A stretch of 33,020 nucleotides of DNA from Streptomyces sp. CBMA29 (lineage in GTDB: Bacteria; Actinomycetota; Actinomycetes; Streptomycetales; Streptomycetaceae), in the NCBI RefSeq assembly GCF_014596445.1, contig NZ_MECL01000052.1, forward strand, positions 1 to 33,020, written 5' to 3'. The translations under genes and the position numbers were made by a program. Below the pieces are notes generated by a model. The model was not told where the DNA came from, searched no databases, and saw nothing but the letters and a program-made list of their open reading frames with translations. Shown here in pieces: positions 13,504 through 21,519 of this stretch; position 1 is the first letter of the stretch; the number at the start of each line of letters is the position of its first letter.

Positions 13504-16482
13504 CTACGAGGTGAGGTAGCAGGATTTGGCGACGTTCGGGATCGGGTCAGCGCCGCCGAAGGCCGCGGTGGTGCAGGGCGTGCCCGTGGTGAACGTCGCG
13601 TAGAGGTAGTCGCCCGCCGCCCCGTAGGCCACGGTCCTGCGGCCGGTGAACGCGCAACTGCCGTTCTCCGCCGAGCAGATCGCCGGATAGCCGGGCGGGG
13701 CGCCCGCGTAGGTGTAGCAGCTCTTGGCCACGCCGAAGACCGGGTCGACCCCCATCGTGTCGTTGCCGCAGGTCGTCGCGCCGTTGGAGCGGCCGGTCCA
13801 GAACGCGCCCGCGGCGCCGTACGCGACGGGTTGCGATCCGGTGGCCGCGCAGACGGACTTCTCGGCGGCGCACTGCGTCCAGTTGCCTGAGGGCGGCCCG
13901 TTCGGGGCGGCCCAGCAGCTCTTCGCCGTGTTGTACAACGGGTCGGTGCCGAAGGCGTCGTTGGTGCAGGCGACGCTGCCGGTGACGACCTGGAAGCGGA
14001 AGGCGCCGTTCGCGCCGTAGGCGACCTCCCGGGTGCCGCCGACCGTGCAGGTTCCCTTCTCCGCCGCGCACGAGGTGTAGCCCGCGGGACCGCCGGACGG
14101 GGCGAGATAGCAGGACTTCAGTACGCCGTAGGCCGGGTCGGCGCCGCCGAAGGCGGAGGCCGCGCAGAGCGTCGCGCCGCTGACGGACCGGTAGGCGTAC
14201 GCACCCGCGCCGTAGGCCATGACCTGACTGCCGGAGGGGGTGCAGGTGCCGCCCTCGACGGCGCACAGGGTGTAGCCGGTCGGCAGCGTCGTGCCCGCGA
14301 CCGAGGTGGCGAAGGGTACGGGGGCGCCGAGGCCGGTGGCGGACACCGAGTACGTTCCGGCGGGGACGCCGGTGAGGTAGACGTAACGGCCGTCGCTCGA
14401 ACCGCTGTTGATGCCCGCACCCGCGTGGAAGGCGCCGCCGCTCCACACGGTGGCGCCGTTGACGGTGACGGTGGCGTCGGCGGAGCCGTTGGTGGGTACG
14501 CCGATCCGGCCGGTGGTCCCCGCCGGGCTCGTCAGCGACTCGGTGAGGGTGCCCGCGACGGTGTCGCGGTCCCAGGAGCCGGTGACCGTGCCCTGCGGCA
14601 TGGTGATGGTGCCCTCGGTGTGGGCGATGTCGCCGGGGTGCGGCACGAAGTCGTAGGCGGCGGTGCCGGTCGGGGACAGGCCCAGCAGAGAGAAGGTGAG
14701 AGCGGAGGTCGGTCCGGTCCCCCAGCCGTGCGCCAGGCTCATGTACGTGCCGCCGTAGTCGAAGGACCCGTCTGCGCGGAACCCCTCCCAGAACGTACTG
14801 CCCGTGCCCGTGGGGCTGCTCAGCATCCAGCCCCACTCGCGGCGGATCAGGGCCAGCGCGTTGATGTCGTCGTCGGCCGCGAAGTGGGCCTGGACCTCCA
14901 TCGATCCGGGGAAGGTGCCGATGGCGCCGCCGTCCTTCTCGGGGCTGGCCGCGCCGTGGTCGTTCCACCGGGCCGCGAGACCGTGCGCGATGGCGGTGTC
15001 CTTGTCCGCGCTGTCGGTGAGCCCGTACCAGACCGCGAGCGAGTTGCCGTCCTGCGGATAGAGCGTGCTGGTCGGGTTGTCGCGGTAGAGGCCGACCGCG
15101 CCGTTCCAGAGCCGCTGGTTGACTGCGGACTTCACGGTGGCCGCGCGCTGACGCCAGGCGGTGGCGTCCGCCGTGTCCCCCTCGGCGGACGCGAGCGTCG
15201 CGCCGCTGGTGAGGGCCGCGTAGAGCAGCGCGTTGGCCTCGATGTTCTCGCCGCCCTGGCCGCCGCGCGCCCAGTCGTTGGTCCCGGTGACGTTCAGCAG
15301 GCCGTTGCCGTCGATCTTCGCGGTGATGAAGGACATGCCGAGCCGGTAGCGGCTCCACACCGAGTCCAGCCACGCCTTGTCGGCGGAGTAGGTGTAGTAC
15401 GACGCCGACCCGATGAGCGTCCACGTGTGATAGGTGTCGGAGCCGTAGAAGTTGACGGCCGGTCCGCCGTACTCCAGCTCACCGGTCGAGGAATTCTGGT
15501 GCTGGTAGAGGCTGTTGAGGGCGTTCTTGGTGGACGCGATGTCATGGGTCGAGACGTATTCGGTGGGTGTCGACACACCGAGGTCGCCTGGCCAGACGGC
15601 GCGGTCGCGCTTGGCGCCGTCGCTGAGGATGCCCGCCCCCGCGCCGATCACGGCGTTGTTCTCCCACCCGGAGGCGGGCGGCGGATAGGCGCGGCCGGTG
15701 TCGGGCGCGATCGTGTCCATCTGGACGGTGTAGGCCCCGGCGTACCAGATCTTGTTCAGCAACGGGTCGCTCGAATAGAAGTAGTTGGTGTACGCGGCGG
15801 GGTCGCTCATCCCGGCCGCGCCGGTGAACGCCAGCGAGACGCCGTTCAGATCCACCCAGCCGGACGTCCCCATGAAGACCGTCACGTAACGGAAGCCGCC
15901 GCGCAGTTTGTCGGTCGGCATGGTGTACGTGCCCGCGCCGTCGACCGTCGCGGTCAGCGCGCCGTCGGTGCCGGAACCGGAGTACACGGTGCCGCTGCTC
16001 AGATCACTGACCGGGCCGACGTACAGCGACGACTCGCTGAAGGCCAGGCCGACCCGCTGCCCGCTGCCGCTCGCCCCAGCGAATTTCAGCGTCACCAGCC
16101 CGCCGACCTCCTTGCCGAAGTCGAGGACCAGATACGAATTCGTCCCGGAGATGCGGGTCGAGGCGCCCGACAGCACATTGCCCGGCGAGGTGACGGACCC
16201 GGACGTGCCCTTGACCGCGACCGGGGCGAGCGTCCTGCTGTGCGGGGCGTAGATGTACGCGTCGCCCGCCGACCGGCCGGCGAGCGCGGTGGGGGCGGCG
16301 GCCGGGGCCGGAGCCGCGGGTGCCGCGGCGGTGCGGGCATCGGCGGTACGGGCTTCGGCGGACGCGGGCGGCGTGGTCGACAGGCCGACGGCGGCGCACA
16401 GGGTCGCGAGGAACAGCGCGACCCTGAATCGGCGGGACGCGGATAAGGGCGCTCGTCGCCCCGGCGGGTGGGGGAAGGACAT
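13504..16482 (-). CDS. Secreted GH78 (alpha-L-rhamnosidase-like) enzyme with four C-terminal repeats
   Basis: This is a 992-residue exported enzyme. A Sec signal peptide ends near residue 43 (RVALFLATLCAAVGLSTTPP, then ASA), followed by an Ala/Pro linker. Residues of about 70-270 look like the beta-sandwich domains of GH78 enzymes, and about 280-610 form the six-hairpin catalytic barrel with DGAKRDRAVWPGDLG, a family signature, and GTNDWARGGQGG. A beta domain follows to about 730. Residues 736-992 are four repeats of about 65 residues with four cysteines each. It probably strips rhamnose from plant or bacterial polysaccharide; the exact sugar is inference. The start is the ATG at 16480-16482 with GGAGG nine bases upstream. 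The promoter carries two LacI-type palindromes, which suggests induction by a sugar. Confidence 0.88.
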   Translation of the reverse strand: MSFPHPPGRRAPLSASRRFRVALFLATLCAAVGLSTTPPASAEARTADARTAAAPAAPAPAAAPTALAGRSAGDAYIYAPHSRTLAPVAVKGTSGSVTSPGNVLSGASTRISGTNSYLVLDFGKEVGGLVTLKFAGASGSGQRVGLAFSESSLYVGPVSDLSSGTVYSGSGTDGALTATVDGAGTYTMPTDKLRGGFRYVTVFMGTSGWVDLNGVSLAFTGAAGMSDPAAYTNYFYSSDPLLNKIWYAGAYTVQMDTIAPDTGRAYPPPASGWENNAVIGAGAGILSDGAKRDRAVWPGDLGVSTPTEYVSTHDIASTKNALNSLYQHQNSSTGELEYGGPAVNFYGSDTYHTWTLIGSASYYTYSADKAWLDSVWSRYRLGMSFITAKIDGNGLLNVTGTNDWARGGQGGENIEANALLYAALTSGATLASAEGDTADATAWRQRAATVKSAVNQRLWNGAVGLYRDNPTSTLYPQDGNSLAVWYGLTDSADKDTAIAHGLAARWNDHGAASPEKDGGAIGTFPGSMEVQAHFAADDDINALALIRREWGWMLSSPTGTGSTFWEGFRADGSFDYGGTYMSLAHGWGTGPTSALTFSLLGLSPTGTAAYDFVPHPGDIAHTEGTITMPQGTVTGSWDRDTVAGTLTESLTSPAGTTGRIGVPTNGSADATVTVNGATVWSGGAFHAGAGINSGSSDGRYVYLTGVPAGTYSVSATGLGAPVPFATSVAGTTLPTGYTLCAVEGGTCTPSGSQVMAYGAGAYAYRSVSGATLCAASAFGGADPAYGVLKSCYLAPSGGPAGYTSCAAEKGTCTVGGTREVAYGANGAFRFQVVTGSVACTNDAFGTDPLYNTAKSCWAAPNGPPSGNWTQCAAEKSVCAATGSQPVAYGAAGAFWTGRSNGATTCGNDTMGVDPVFGVAKSCYTYAGAPPGYPAICSAENGSCAFTGRRTVAYGAAGDYLYATFTTGTPCTTAAFGGADPIPNVAKSCYLTS
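13507..14277 (-). repeat. Four protein repeats of about 65 residues in the GH78 C-terminus
   Basis: Repeats cover about residues 736-800, 801-866, 867-931 and 932-992. Each follows the order C-x6-C, then VAYGA-x-GA-[FY], a third cysteine about 26 residues after the second, then DP and a closing K-S-C-[YW]. The even number of cysteines suggests two disulfides per repeat. A carbohydrate- or surface-binding role is likely from position but is not shown. Confidence 0.85.
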
Positions 16483-16531
16483 GGCTCCGGCCTCCGTGCG
16501 AGGTGGGGGGTGGCTCAACGGCAGACACGAG

Positions 16532-16543
16532 TGAATCGTTTCA
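16532..16543. promoter_or_regulatory. LacI-type operator, TGAATCGTTTCA
   Basis: A 12-base near-palindrome with the central CG typical of LacI-family operators; one mismatch from perfect symmetry (TGAAACGTTTCA). It lies just downstream of the predicted transcription start of the GH78 gene, 49 bases before its ATG. Confidence 0.55.
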
Positions 16544-16561
16544 TTCGGACAGTGCGTGGGG

Positions 16562-16591
16562 AACATATGAGAGCGCTCTCCCGCGCGTCAA
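16562..16591 (-). promoter_or_regulatory. GH78 promoter with LacI-type palindrome in the spacer
   Basis: On the minus strand TTGACG (16591-16586) and TATGTT (16567-16562) are separated by 18 bases, a good housekeeping promoter. The perfect palindrome GAGAGCGCTCTC (16580-16569), a classic LacI-family operator shape, fills the spacer. A repressor here would block polymerase directly. Confidence 0.7.
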
Positions 16592-16772
16592 GGGATCGGA
16601 CACGGGGGCGGGCGCGGCCGTCTCGTCGGGGGGACCGAGAGCGTCACGTCGGGGGCGGGCCGGGCTCGTATCGCGTGAGGGCAGGACGGCACGGCGGGGC
16701 GGACGGACGGCGAGCGGCACGCCCGGGAAGCGGGGGGCGGAGATGGACGTCAGGGCAGGCCGCCGGGGCCCT

Positions 16773-16955
16773 TCACTCCAACCTGTCGGCCGGGTCCTCG
16801 GGGGCCGTGCCGGTGAAGTACGCCATCGCCTCGGGTGCGCCCGGCCGCGGCTCGGTGTCGAAGCACGCCCACGAGCAGAAGGCCGTGGGGTTCCAGTCGC
16901 TGGTGCGCCCGCATTCGGCGCAGACCATCACCGGGTCGTCGTCAAGATCAGCCAT
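16773..16955 (-). CDS. Small Cys-rich protein, possible zinc ribbon
   Basis: This is a 60-residue acidic protein of unknown function. Two cysteine pairs, C12-x2-C15 and C27-x3-C31, with the hydrophobic residues around them (MVCAECGRTSDW, FCSWACFD), suggest a small zinc-binding knuckle. There is no ribosome binding site before the ATG at 16953-16955. A TTGTGA at 16988-16983 and CACACT six bases before the ATG could give a leaderless mRNA, though their 15-base spacing is short. Upstream of the gene on the same strand is the DUF5133 gene. Confidence 0.55.
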   Translation of the reverse strand: MADLDDDPVMVCAECGRTSDWNPTAFCSWACFDTEPRPGAPEAMAYFTGTAPEDPADRLE

Positions 16956-17087
16956 GCGGTGAGTGTGCCCCGTCGGGCCGGTTCACAACGGGCTTGGTGC
17001 TGATATGCGCCGGTCCGCGTACTGCCGCCCGCGGGCGCGGGAGGTGACGTGAGGTCCAGGAAGTGACGTGAGGTGACGGAAGGGGCC

Positions 17088-17348
17088 CTAAGCCGCCGCT
17101 TCGAGGGCGGTGGTCGCGTCTGGGGCCTCGTCGTCCAGTGACTCGGCGTCCCCGGCTTCGGCGAGCAGGGCGCGGGCGGCGGCCAGCGCGGCGCCGATCT
17201 CGCCGGTGCCGGTCGCCACGCACAGTGTGTAGGCGGTGTCACGCAGGAGGTCGCGAATCCGCGGCTCGGAGCGGACCTCGGGGCTCTGGGCATTCAAGTG
17301 CTCGTACCGCTCGACCAGTTCACGCAGCGCGGCAGGGTGGGCCGACAT
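17088..17348 (-). CDS. DUF5133 family protein
   Basis: This 86-residue, mostly helical, alanine-rich protein matches the small DUF5133 family common in Streptomyces. The typical features are the opening MSAHPAALRELVERYEHL and the central RIRDLLRDTAYTLCVATGTG. The function is unknown. The ATG at 17346-17348 has GAGAGG eight bases upstream. An in-frame GTG ten codons earlier lacks such a site and falls inside an upstream direct repeat, so it was not chosen. The last 20 residues are acidic and probably disordered. There is no signal peptide or membrane segment. Confidence 0.8.
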   Translation of the reverse strand: MSAHPAALRELVERYEHLNAQSPEVRSEPRIRDLLRDTAYTLCVATGTGEIGAALAAARALLAEAGDAESLDDEAPDATTALEAAA

Positions 17349-17370
17349 CTTCACAGCCTCTCGTGGAGAA

Positions 17371-17412
17371 TTGCTCACCCCGTGTCATGGGGCAAGGGTT
17401 GCTTACCCCGTG
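17371..17412 (-). promoter_or_regulatory. Paired 14-bp direct repeats upstream of DUF5133
   Basis: On the minus strand CACGGGGTAAGCAA (17412-17399) and CACGGGGTGAGCAA (17384-17371) differ at one position and start 28 bases apart. They lie 23 bases before the DUF5133 start. Two closely matched sites in this position look like binding sites for one regulator; which one is unknown. Confidence 0.45.
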
Positions 17413-17473
17413 ACAGTCCGTCCACTCCCCCAAATCGTGATGGATCGGAAACGGGTGACCGACCGTCAGACCG

Positions 17474-18232
17474 TCAGTAACCGCGGCTGCGGTAGGTGGC
17501 GTTGGCGCGATCGAGTCGGGTGGTGCGCAGACGGCGTTCCTCTGCCAACTCCTCGACGGCGTGCCGGAGTGCGCGCAGCACCACCCGCGACGGGCTGCCC
17601 GTGGGGACCTCGTCCGGCGGCTCGTCGCCCCTGACCCCGATGAGGGTGGCGAGCGCCCTGAGGACCGGCGCGTCCGACGCCCAGTGCTGGGCCGCCCGGC
17701 GCCGACCCGGCGTGTCGGCGAGGACACGACGGCTGGTGGGGAGCAGGCCCCAGCGCCGGTGCCGCTCGGGGACCAGCGTGCCGTCCTCTTCGAGCGCGGC
17801 GATGTACGCGGTCGGCAGGTCCCGGCCTCGGCGCCACAGCCAGTCCTCGACACGCTCCCCCGGATCGTCCTGCGTGCCGTTGTCCGTGGCCGGTTCCGAC
17901 GCCGTGCCCGCCGGCCTGTCCGCCGCCGCGCCCGCCGCTTTCCCCGGCGCCTTCTCCGCCGTCCGGCCCGGGTCACGGTCCGCACCCTCCGCGGTACGCG
18001 TCGCCGTCTCGTACGCCGTCAGCGCCTCCTCCAGCAGCCGGTCCGCGGTGCGCGGCCCGCCCTCCGCCCGGGGTACGGGCACCACGCGGTCACCGCGCAG
18101 CGTCAGCGCCCTCACCGCGATGAGGTCGATCAGCTCGGCCCCGGCCAGGGCGAGGGAGAGGTCGCCGCGGTCCACGAGGAGGTCGGGCGGCACGTCCATG
18201 GCGACGACGATCAGGTCTCGTGGTGTGGTCAT
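17474..18232 (-). CDS. GPP34 (GOLPH3-like) family protein
   Basis: This 252-residue protein has the form of the actinobacterial GPP34 family, related to the eukaryotic phosphoinositide-binding GOLPH3. The first 60 residues (DLIVVAMDVPPDLLVDRGDLSLALAGAELIDLIAV) and the helical C-terminal part with LWRRGRDLPTAYIAALEEDG are typical. Between them (about residues 80-125) is an Ala/Asp/Arg-rich low-complexity insert, likely a flexible linker. The bacterial function is not established; membrane-lipid binding is the usual suggestion. The ATG at 18230-18232 has GGAG seven bases upstream; a start five codons earlier is possible. The gene upstream on the same strand, 247 bases away, is a membrane-anchored protein. 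Confidence 0.75.
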   Translation of the reverse strand: MTTPRDLIVVAMDVPPDLLVDRGDLSLALAGAELIDLIAVRALTLRGDRVVPVPRAEGGPRTADRLLEEALTAYETATRTAEGADRDPGRTAEKAPGKAAGAAADRPAGTASEPATDNGTQDDPGERVEDWLWRRGRDLPTAYIAALEEDGTLVPERHRRWGLLPTSRRVLADTPGRRRAAQHWASDAPVLRALATLIGVRGDEPPDEVPTGSPSRVVLRALRHAVEELAEERRLRTTRLDRANATYRSRGY

Positions 18233-18479
18233 CGCGCTGCTCCGCATCGTGGGCGGCGCGGCCGGGCCGCCGGACGGCGGTCGCCGGCCCGGAGGCGGTC
18301 CGGCCTGGACCGCTGTGAAGGACGTGCCTCAAAACTACCCAACGCGACCGCGCCCCGGCGGGTACTCCCGCGGCGGGGCTCTCAAGGACACCCGATAGGG
18401 GCGAGGGCCAGCGTCGGCGTGACCGCCGCTTCCGCCCCGACTGTCGCTTCCGTCCGGGAGGTCACCACCGCAGCGCCCG

Positions 18480-19220
18480 CTACTTCTGTCCCTTCATCAC
18501 ATTGCGCAGCGTGGCGATCAGCGCGGGCTGGTACGCCCGCAGATCGGTCTCGGAGGTGCTGTCGCCCTGCTGCCCGTCCACGCTGGTGGCGAGGTAGTTG
18601 TAGCCGTTGAGGGTGATGGTGAACACCGCGCCGCCGTCGAGGACCTTGAGCTGCTGCGACCCCGCGTTGATGGTGAGGAAGTACGCCTTGTCGCCGAGGT
18701 CGGGGACGGATTCGGTGGTCGTGACGGGGATGAGGTCCGCGGTGTCGAGATTGCGCTGGTCCTCGAATTCGGCGGCCGGGTCGGTCGCCTTGTGCAGGTC
18801 GATGCCGACGACCACCTCGTAACGCGCCGTGCCGCCGCGCAGCGGGATCGGTGACGTGGTCTCGATCGTGCAGCGGATCTGGTCGAGCGCGGGGCCGAGG
18901 TGGACCACCGCGGGTGAGACGGTCTGGGTGTCGGTGGCCTTGAGCGCGTCGGTGAGCGGCTTGAGGGTGAGTCCCGCGCACGGGCTGCCGTGCAGGACGT
19001 AGCCGTGCATGTCCGGTGCGCCGCTGTGCCGCGGGCCGTACGCGTACAGGCCGCCCGCCCATGCGGCGGACGCGACGAGAGCGCCGCCGAGGCCGACCGC
19101 CCACAGGCGCCTGCCGCCCGGACCGAAGGCGGCCGGTCGAGGGGCGGGGTCCCCGTCGGAGACCATGTCCGCGGGCGCGGGCTCGTCGAGTCCGCCCGTC
19201 AGTTCCGGCTCGGATATCAC
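18480..19220 (-). CDS. Membrane-anchored protein of unknown function
   Basis: This is a 246-residue protein that I cannot assign. The N-terminal 40 residues are acidic and probably cytosolic. One membrane segment follows (about 40-62, RLWAVGLGGALVASAAWAGG), then a 180-residue extracellular domain with two cysteines (in GSPCAGL and DQIRCTIE) that could form a disulfide. The outer domain has alternating strand-like segments such as RYEVVVGIDLHK, KAYFLTINAG and AVFTITLNGYNYL. It resembles the single-pass proteins of unknown role often found in Streptomyces. The GTG at 19218-19220 has AGGAG five or six bases upstream; the frame stays open upstream, but the sequence there is low-complexity. Confidence 0.75.
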   Translation of the reverse strand: MISEPELTGGLDEPAPADMVSDGDPAPRPAAFGPGGRRLWAVGLGGALVASAAWAGGLYAYGPRHSGAPDMHGYVLHGSPCAGLTLKPLTDALKATDTQTVSPAVVHLGPALDQIRCTIETTSPIPLRGGTARYEVVVGIDLHKATDPAAEFEDQRNLDTADLIPVTTTESVPDLGDKAYFLTINAGSQQLKVLDGGAVFTITLNGYNYLATSVDGQQGDSTSETDLRAYQPALIATLRNVMKGQK

Positions 19221-19748
19221 GGCTGCTCCTCGCGGTGCGCCCGGTCGTGCGTCCGGCGGTGCGCGTTGGTGTGGCCCATCGTGCGCTGCGTGCGCCGATC
19301 GCCTGGTCAGCAGATTGTCTCCGCCGCCCCGCTCGGCGCACCAGTGACCGTACGCCCTGTCGTGCCCCGGCAACGCCCGAATCGTCCAGGCGGCGCGGGA
19401 GGACGGGGAGGACGGGGCGTGTGCCGGGGGCTCTGGCACGGACCGGGCGGTCGCCGGGGCGGCGGCGGCAGCACGATGCCCCGGCGCGGGGGCCGGGGCA
19501 GGGGTGCGTCGGTTCGTACGGGTATGTGGAGGAAGCGCGTCCGCGCGGGGCGCGTCCCAGCGCCATGACGTCGCGTCGCGGGGCCTTCGGAACGGACAAG
19601 CGAAGGTCCCGCAGCCGGGGGGGGTGGCTGCGGGACCTCTCCTACCTTGGCACACGTGGCGGCGGCACGCACGCCGACGGGCGAATGACCGCCGCCATTC
19701 GTGGCGGCGCCGGGCGGGCGTCAGCCGTCGGGCACCGCCTGCGGGCCG
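19221..19748. other. 528-bp intergenic region
   Basis: Apart from the strong hairpin at 19604-19638, I see nothing firm. Open frames on both strands are rich in Arg and Pro and look like by-products of high GC. The stretch 19380-19500 is G-rich on the plus strand. Confidence 0.6.
19604..19638 (-). terminator. Perfect 13-bp hairpin with G-run loop
   Basis: Arms AGGTCCCGCAGCC (19604-19616) and GGCTGCGGGACCT (19626-19638) pair perfectly; the loop is eight G and one T on the plus strand. It lies 110 bases past the stop of the minus-strand membrane-protein gene and probably terminates it. It may work in both directions. Confidence 0.7.
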
Positions 19749-20675
19749 TCAGGCGTCGGTCGCGGCGACGGCGGGCTTGTGCCTGCGGAGCAGAACGGAG
19801 CCCGCCAGGGCCGCCGCCACCGCGGCGCAGGCAAGCACCGTTGTGGTGGACCCGGCGAAGGACCGGCCCAGGCTGTCCCTGAGCAGGTGCACGGGCCCGA
19901 AGCCGGCGGCGAGCGAGTGCAGCACCACCGTGCCCACGGCCGCGGTCGCGCTGGCCGCCCACGTCCAGACCGTGTCCTGCACGGTCAGCATGACCGCCAG
20001 GACCAGGCAGAGGACGGTGACGGCCAGGGACACACCGGCCGCGAGATCGCCGGCGCGCAGGCCCGCGATGTCGGTGGGCAGGTGGATCGCGGCGACCGCG
20101 AGGAGCGCGACGGCGGCGGGCCAGCGCAGGACGGAGGCCAGGGCGGGCGCCGCCCGGCGGGTCCGCGCGGGGCCCGAGCCGGGGCGGCGCCCGGCGAGGC
20201 GGCCCACACCTCCGCCCGTGGCGGGCGGCTCGTCGGCCCGCTGCCCCTCCCCCTCGGGGCGCTGCTCCGGCCAGGCGTGCCCTGACGTGTCGGGGCCGGC
20301 CGGCTCCGGGCCGCGGATCGGCGAGCCGTCGCTCTCCGGGCCGAAGATGGTGACCAGTTGGGCGACGTCCTCGATGGGACGGCCCATCGCCGCCGCGCGC
20401 AGGGTCGTACCGGCCTCGCCGTCCGCGTGTGGCGGTTCGTTGAGCAGGACGACCAACTGCCGCACCTCGTCGACCGGTCGGGACACGGCGGCCAGCCGCA
20501 GCGCCTCGTCGGCCGGGCTCGGCGACTCGCCGTTCTGCTTGAGGAGGTTGACCAGACTGGCCACTTCGGCCAGCGGGCGGGTGGTCGCCGCGGCGCGGAG
20601 CAGGGTGTGCCTGGGCTCGTCGCGCGTGGCTATGGGGGATCGCTCGTCGGGGGATGAGCTGGGATCAGATGACAT
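19749..20675 (-). CDS. Membrane protein with three N-terminal helical repeats
   Basis: This is a 308-residue protein of unknown function. The cytosolic N-terminal part has three similar units of about 25 residues: LLRAAATTRPLAEVASLVNL (from 25), ALRLAAVSRPVDEVRQLVVL (from 58) and TLRAAAMGRPIEDVAQLVTI (from 90). A Pro/Gly-rich linker runs from about 115 to 175. Four or five membrane segments follow to residue 300. The repeat unit L-R-x-A-A-x-x-R-P-x-x-[ED]-V-x-x-L-V resembles short helical hairpins that might bind a protein partner. The ATG at 20673-20675 has AAGGA nine bases upstream. It stands alone between a small Cys protein gene and a terminator. I know of similar proteins in Streptomyces only as hypothetical. 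Confidence 0.78.
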   Translation of the reverse strand: MSSDPSSSPDERSPIATRDEPRHTLLRAAATTRPLAEVASLVNLLKQNGESPSPADEALRLAAVSRPVDEVRQLVVLLNEPPHADGEAGTTLRAAAMGRPIEDVAQLVTIFGPESDGSPIRGPEPAGPDTSGHAWPEQRPEGEGQRADEPPATGGGVGRLAGRRPGSGPARTRRAAPALASVLRWPAAVALLAVAAIHLPTDIAGLRAGDLAAGVSLAVTVLCLVLAVMLTVQDTVWTWAASATAAVGTVVLHSLAAGFGPVHLLRDSLGRSFAGSTTTVLACAAVAAALAGSVLLRRHKPAVAATDA

Positions 20676-20879
20676 GGTGCGTATTCCTTTGCCGAACTAC
20701 CAGGGGTGAGACTTCCCCGGCGGTCGCTGTGCGTCACGAGAGACACACGCTTAGTACCATGACATCCGATATGTTCATATTGCGCCATTCGAGACCGTCC
20801 CTGAGCCCGCCGCATCCCGCTTCCAGCGCACTGTTTTCCCAGCTCAGAGACGGTGCGAACGGTTTCCGCCCGGCTCCCG

Positions 20880-21158
20880 CTACGGCTTCCAGTACGGGGC
20901 GAGCGCGCACTGCATGTAGTGCGTCCGCGCCCAGCGCTGCCAGACCCGCGCGTGGACGGTGCCGGGTCCCGCCGCGTACTTGCCGCATTCGGGGCAGTCG
21001 GGCAGGGGTACCGGCTCGGCGTCGTGGTCGTCGAGCTGGTGAGTGGCCCAACCGTAAAGATACGCGCCGGGGTTGACGGTCGACGGATCCCTGAACCGGG
21101 CCTCCAGCTCCGCGCACCGCACGCACTCTTCTTGCTCAACACCCGTCAGCCGACTCAC
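20880..21158 (-). CDS. Small protein with two CxxC pairs
   Basis: This 92-residue protein of unknown function is likely cytosolic. C13-x2-C16 (ECVRCAELE) and C55-x2-C58 (DCPECGKYA) are widely spaced CxxC pairs that could together hold zinc. The C-terminal third is rich in Trp, Arg and Tyr. There is no ribosome binding site before the GTG at 21158-21156. Instead a TAGTCT sits seven bases upstream, which fits a leaderless message and supports this start. The frame remains open upstream but gives no protein-like sequence. Confidence 0.65.
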   Translation of the reverse strand: MSRLTGVEQEECVRCAELEARFRDPSTVNPGAYLYGWATHQLDDHDAEPVPLPDCPECGKYAAGPGTVHARVWQRWARTHYMQCALAPYWKP

Positions 21159-21519
21159 GTGTTCGAGACTACGTTCCGCACTGCGGCTCGCGCACGTTTT
21201 CCTGGTCGGTGTCCCCTGACCGCGTCCGGCGTGCGAATTCCCGAGCGCGGCACGACGGCGCCGGCCGGGAGCGAGCGCCCCTGCCGGACCCGGCCGCCGC
21301 CGCTTCCCGTTCCGTACCGCCCGCGGGCAGGCGTTCCCGGCATCATGGAGCGCGCACCGCTGCGAGCCGCCCCGACGGGCGGGCTCGCGCACCAGAGCCA
21401 GCCGAGGAGGACCCGATTCCCCGCCGCCCGCACCCATCCTCGGTGTCCCCGCGCCCCGGTCATCCGCCCTCCCCCGCCCCGGCGTTGAGCAAGCGCGACA
21501 GCGCGGCCGGGGCGCTGGC
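21159..21519. other. 361-bp intergenic region between divergent genes
   Basis: It should hold the promoters for the small CxxC protein (minus) and the GH78 gene (plus). The TAGTCT at 21171-21166 (minus strand) is the only promoter-like element I can point to; no -35 is seen. Open frames here are Arg/Pro-rich and not convincing. Confidence 0.5.
21166..21171 (-). promoter_or_regulatory. -10 box for a leaderless transcript
   Basis: On the minus strand TAGTCT ends seven bases before the GTG start at 21158, so transcription would start at or next to the start codon. No matching -35 is visible. Confidence 0.4.

Noticed and set aside
19307..19672. Minus-strand open frame of 121 codons in the 528-bp intergenic region
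   Set aside because: Pro/Arg-rich low-complexity translation, no ribosome binding site, and it crosses the terminator hairpin.
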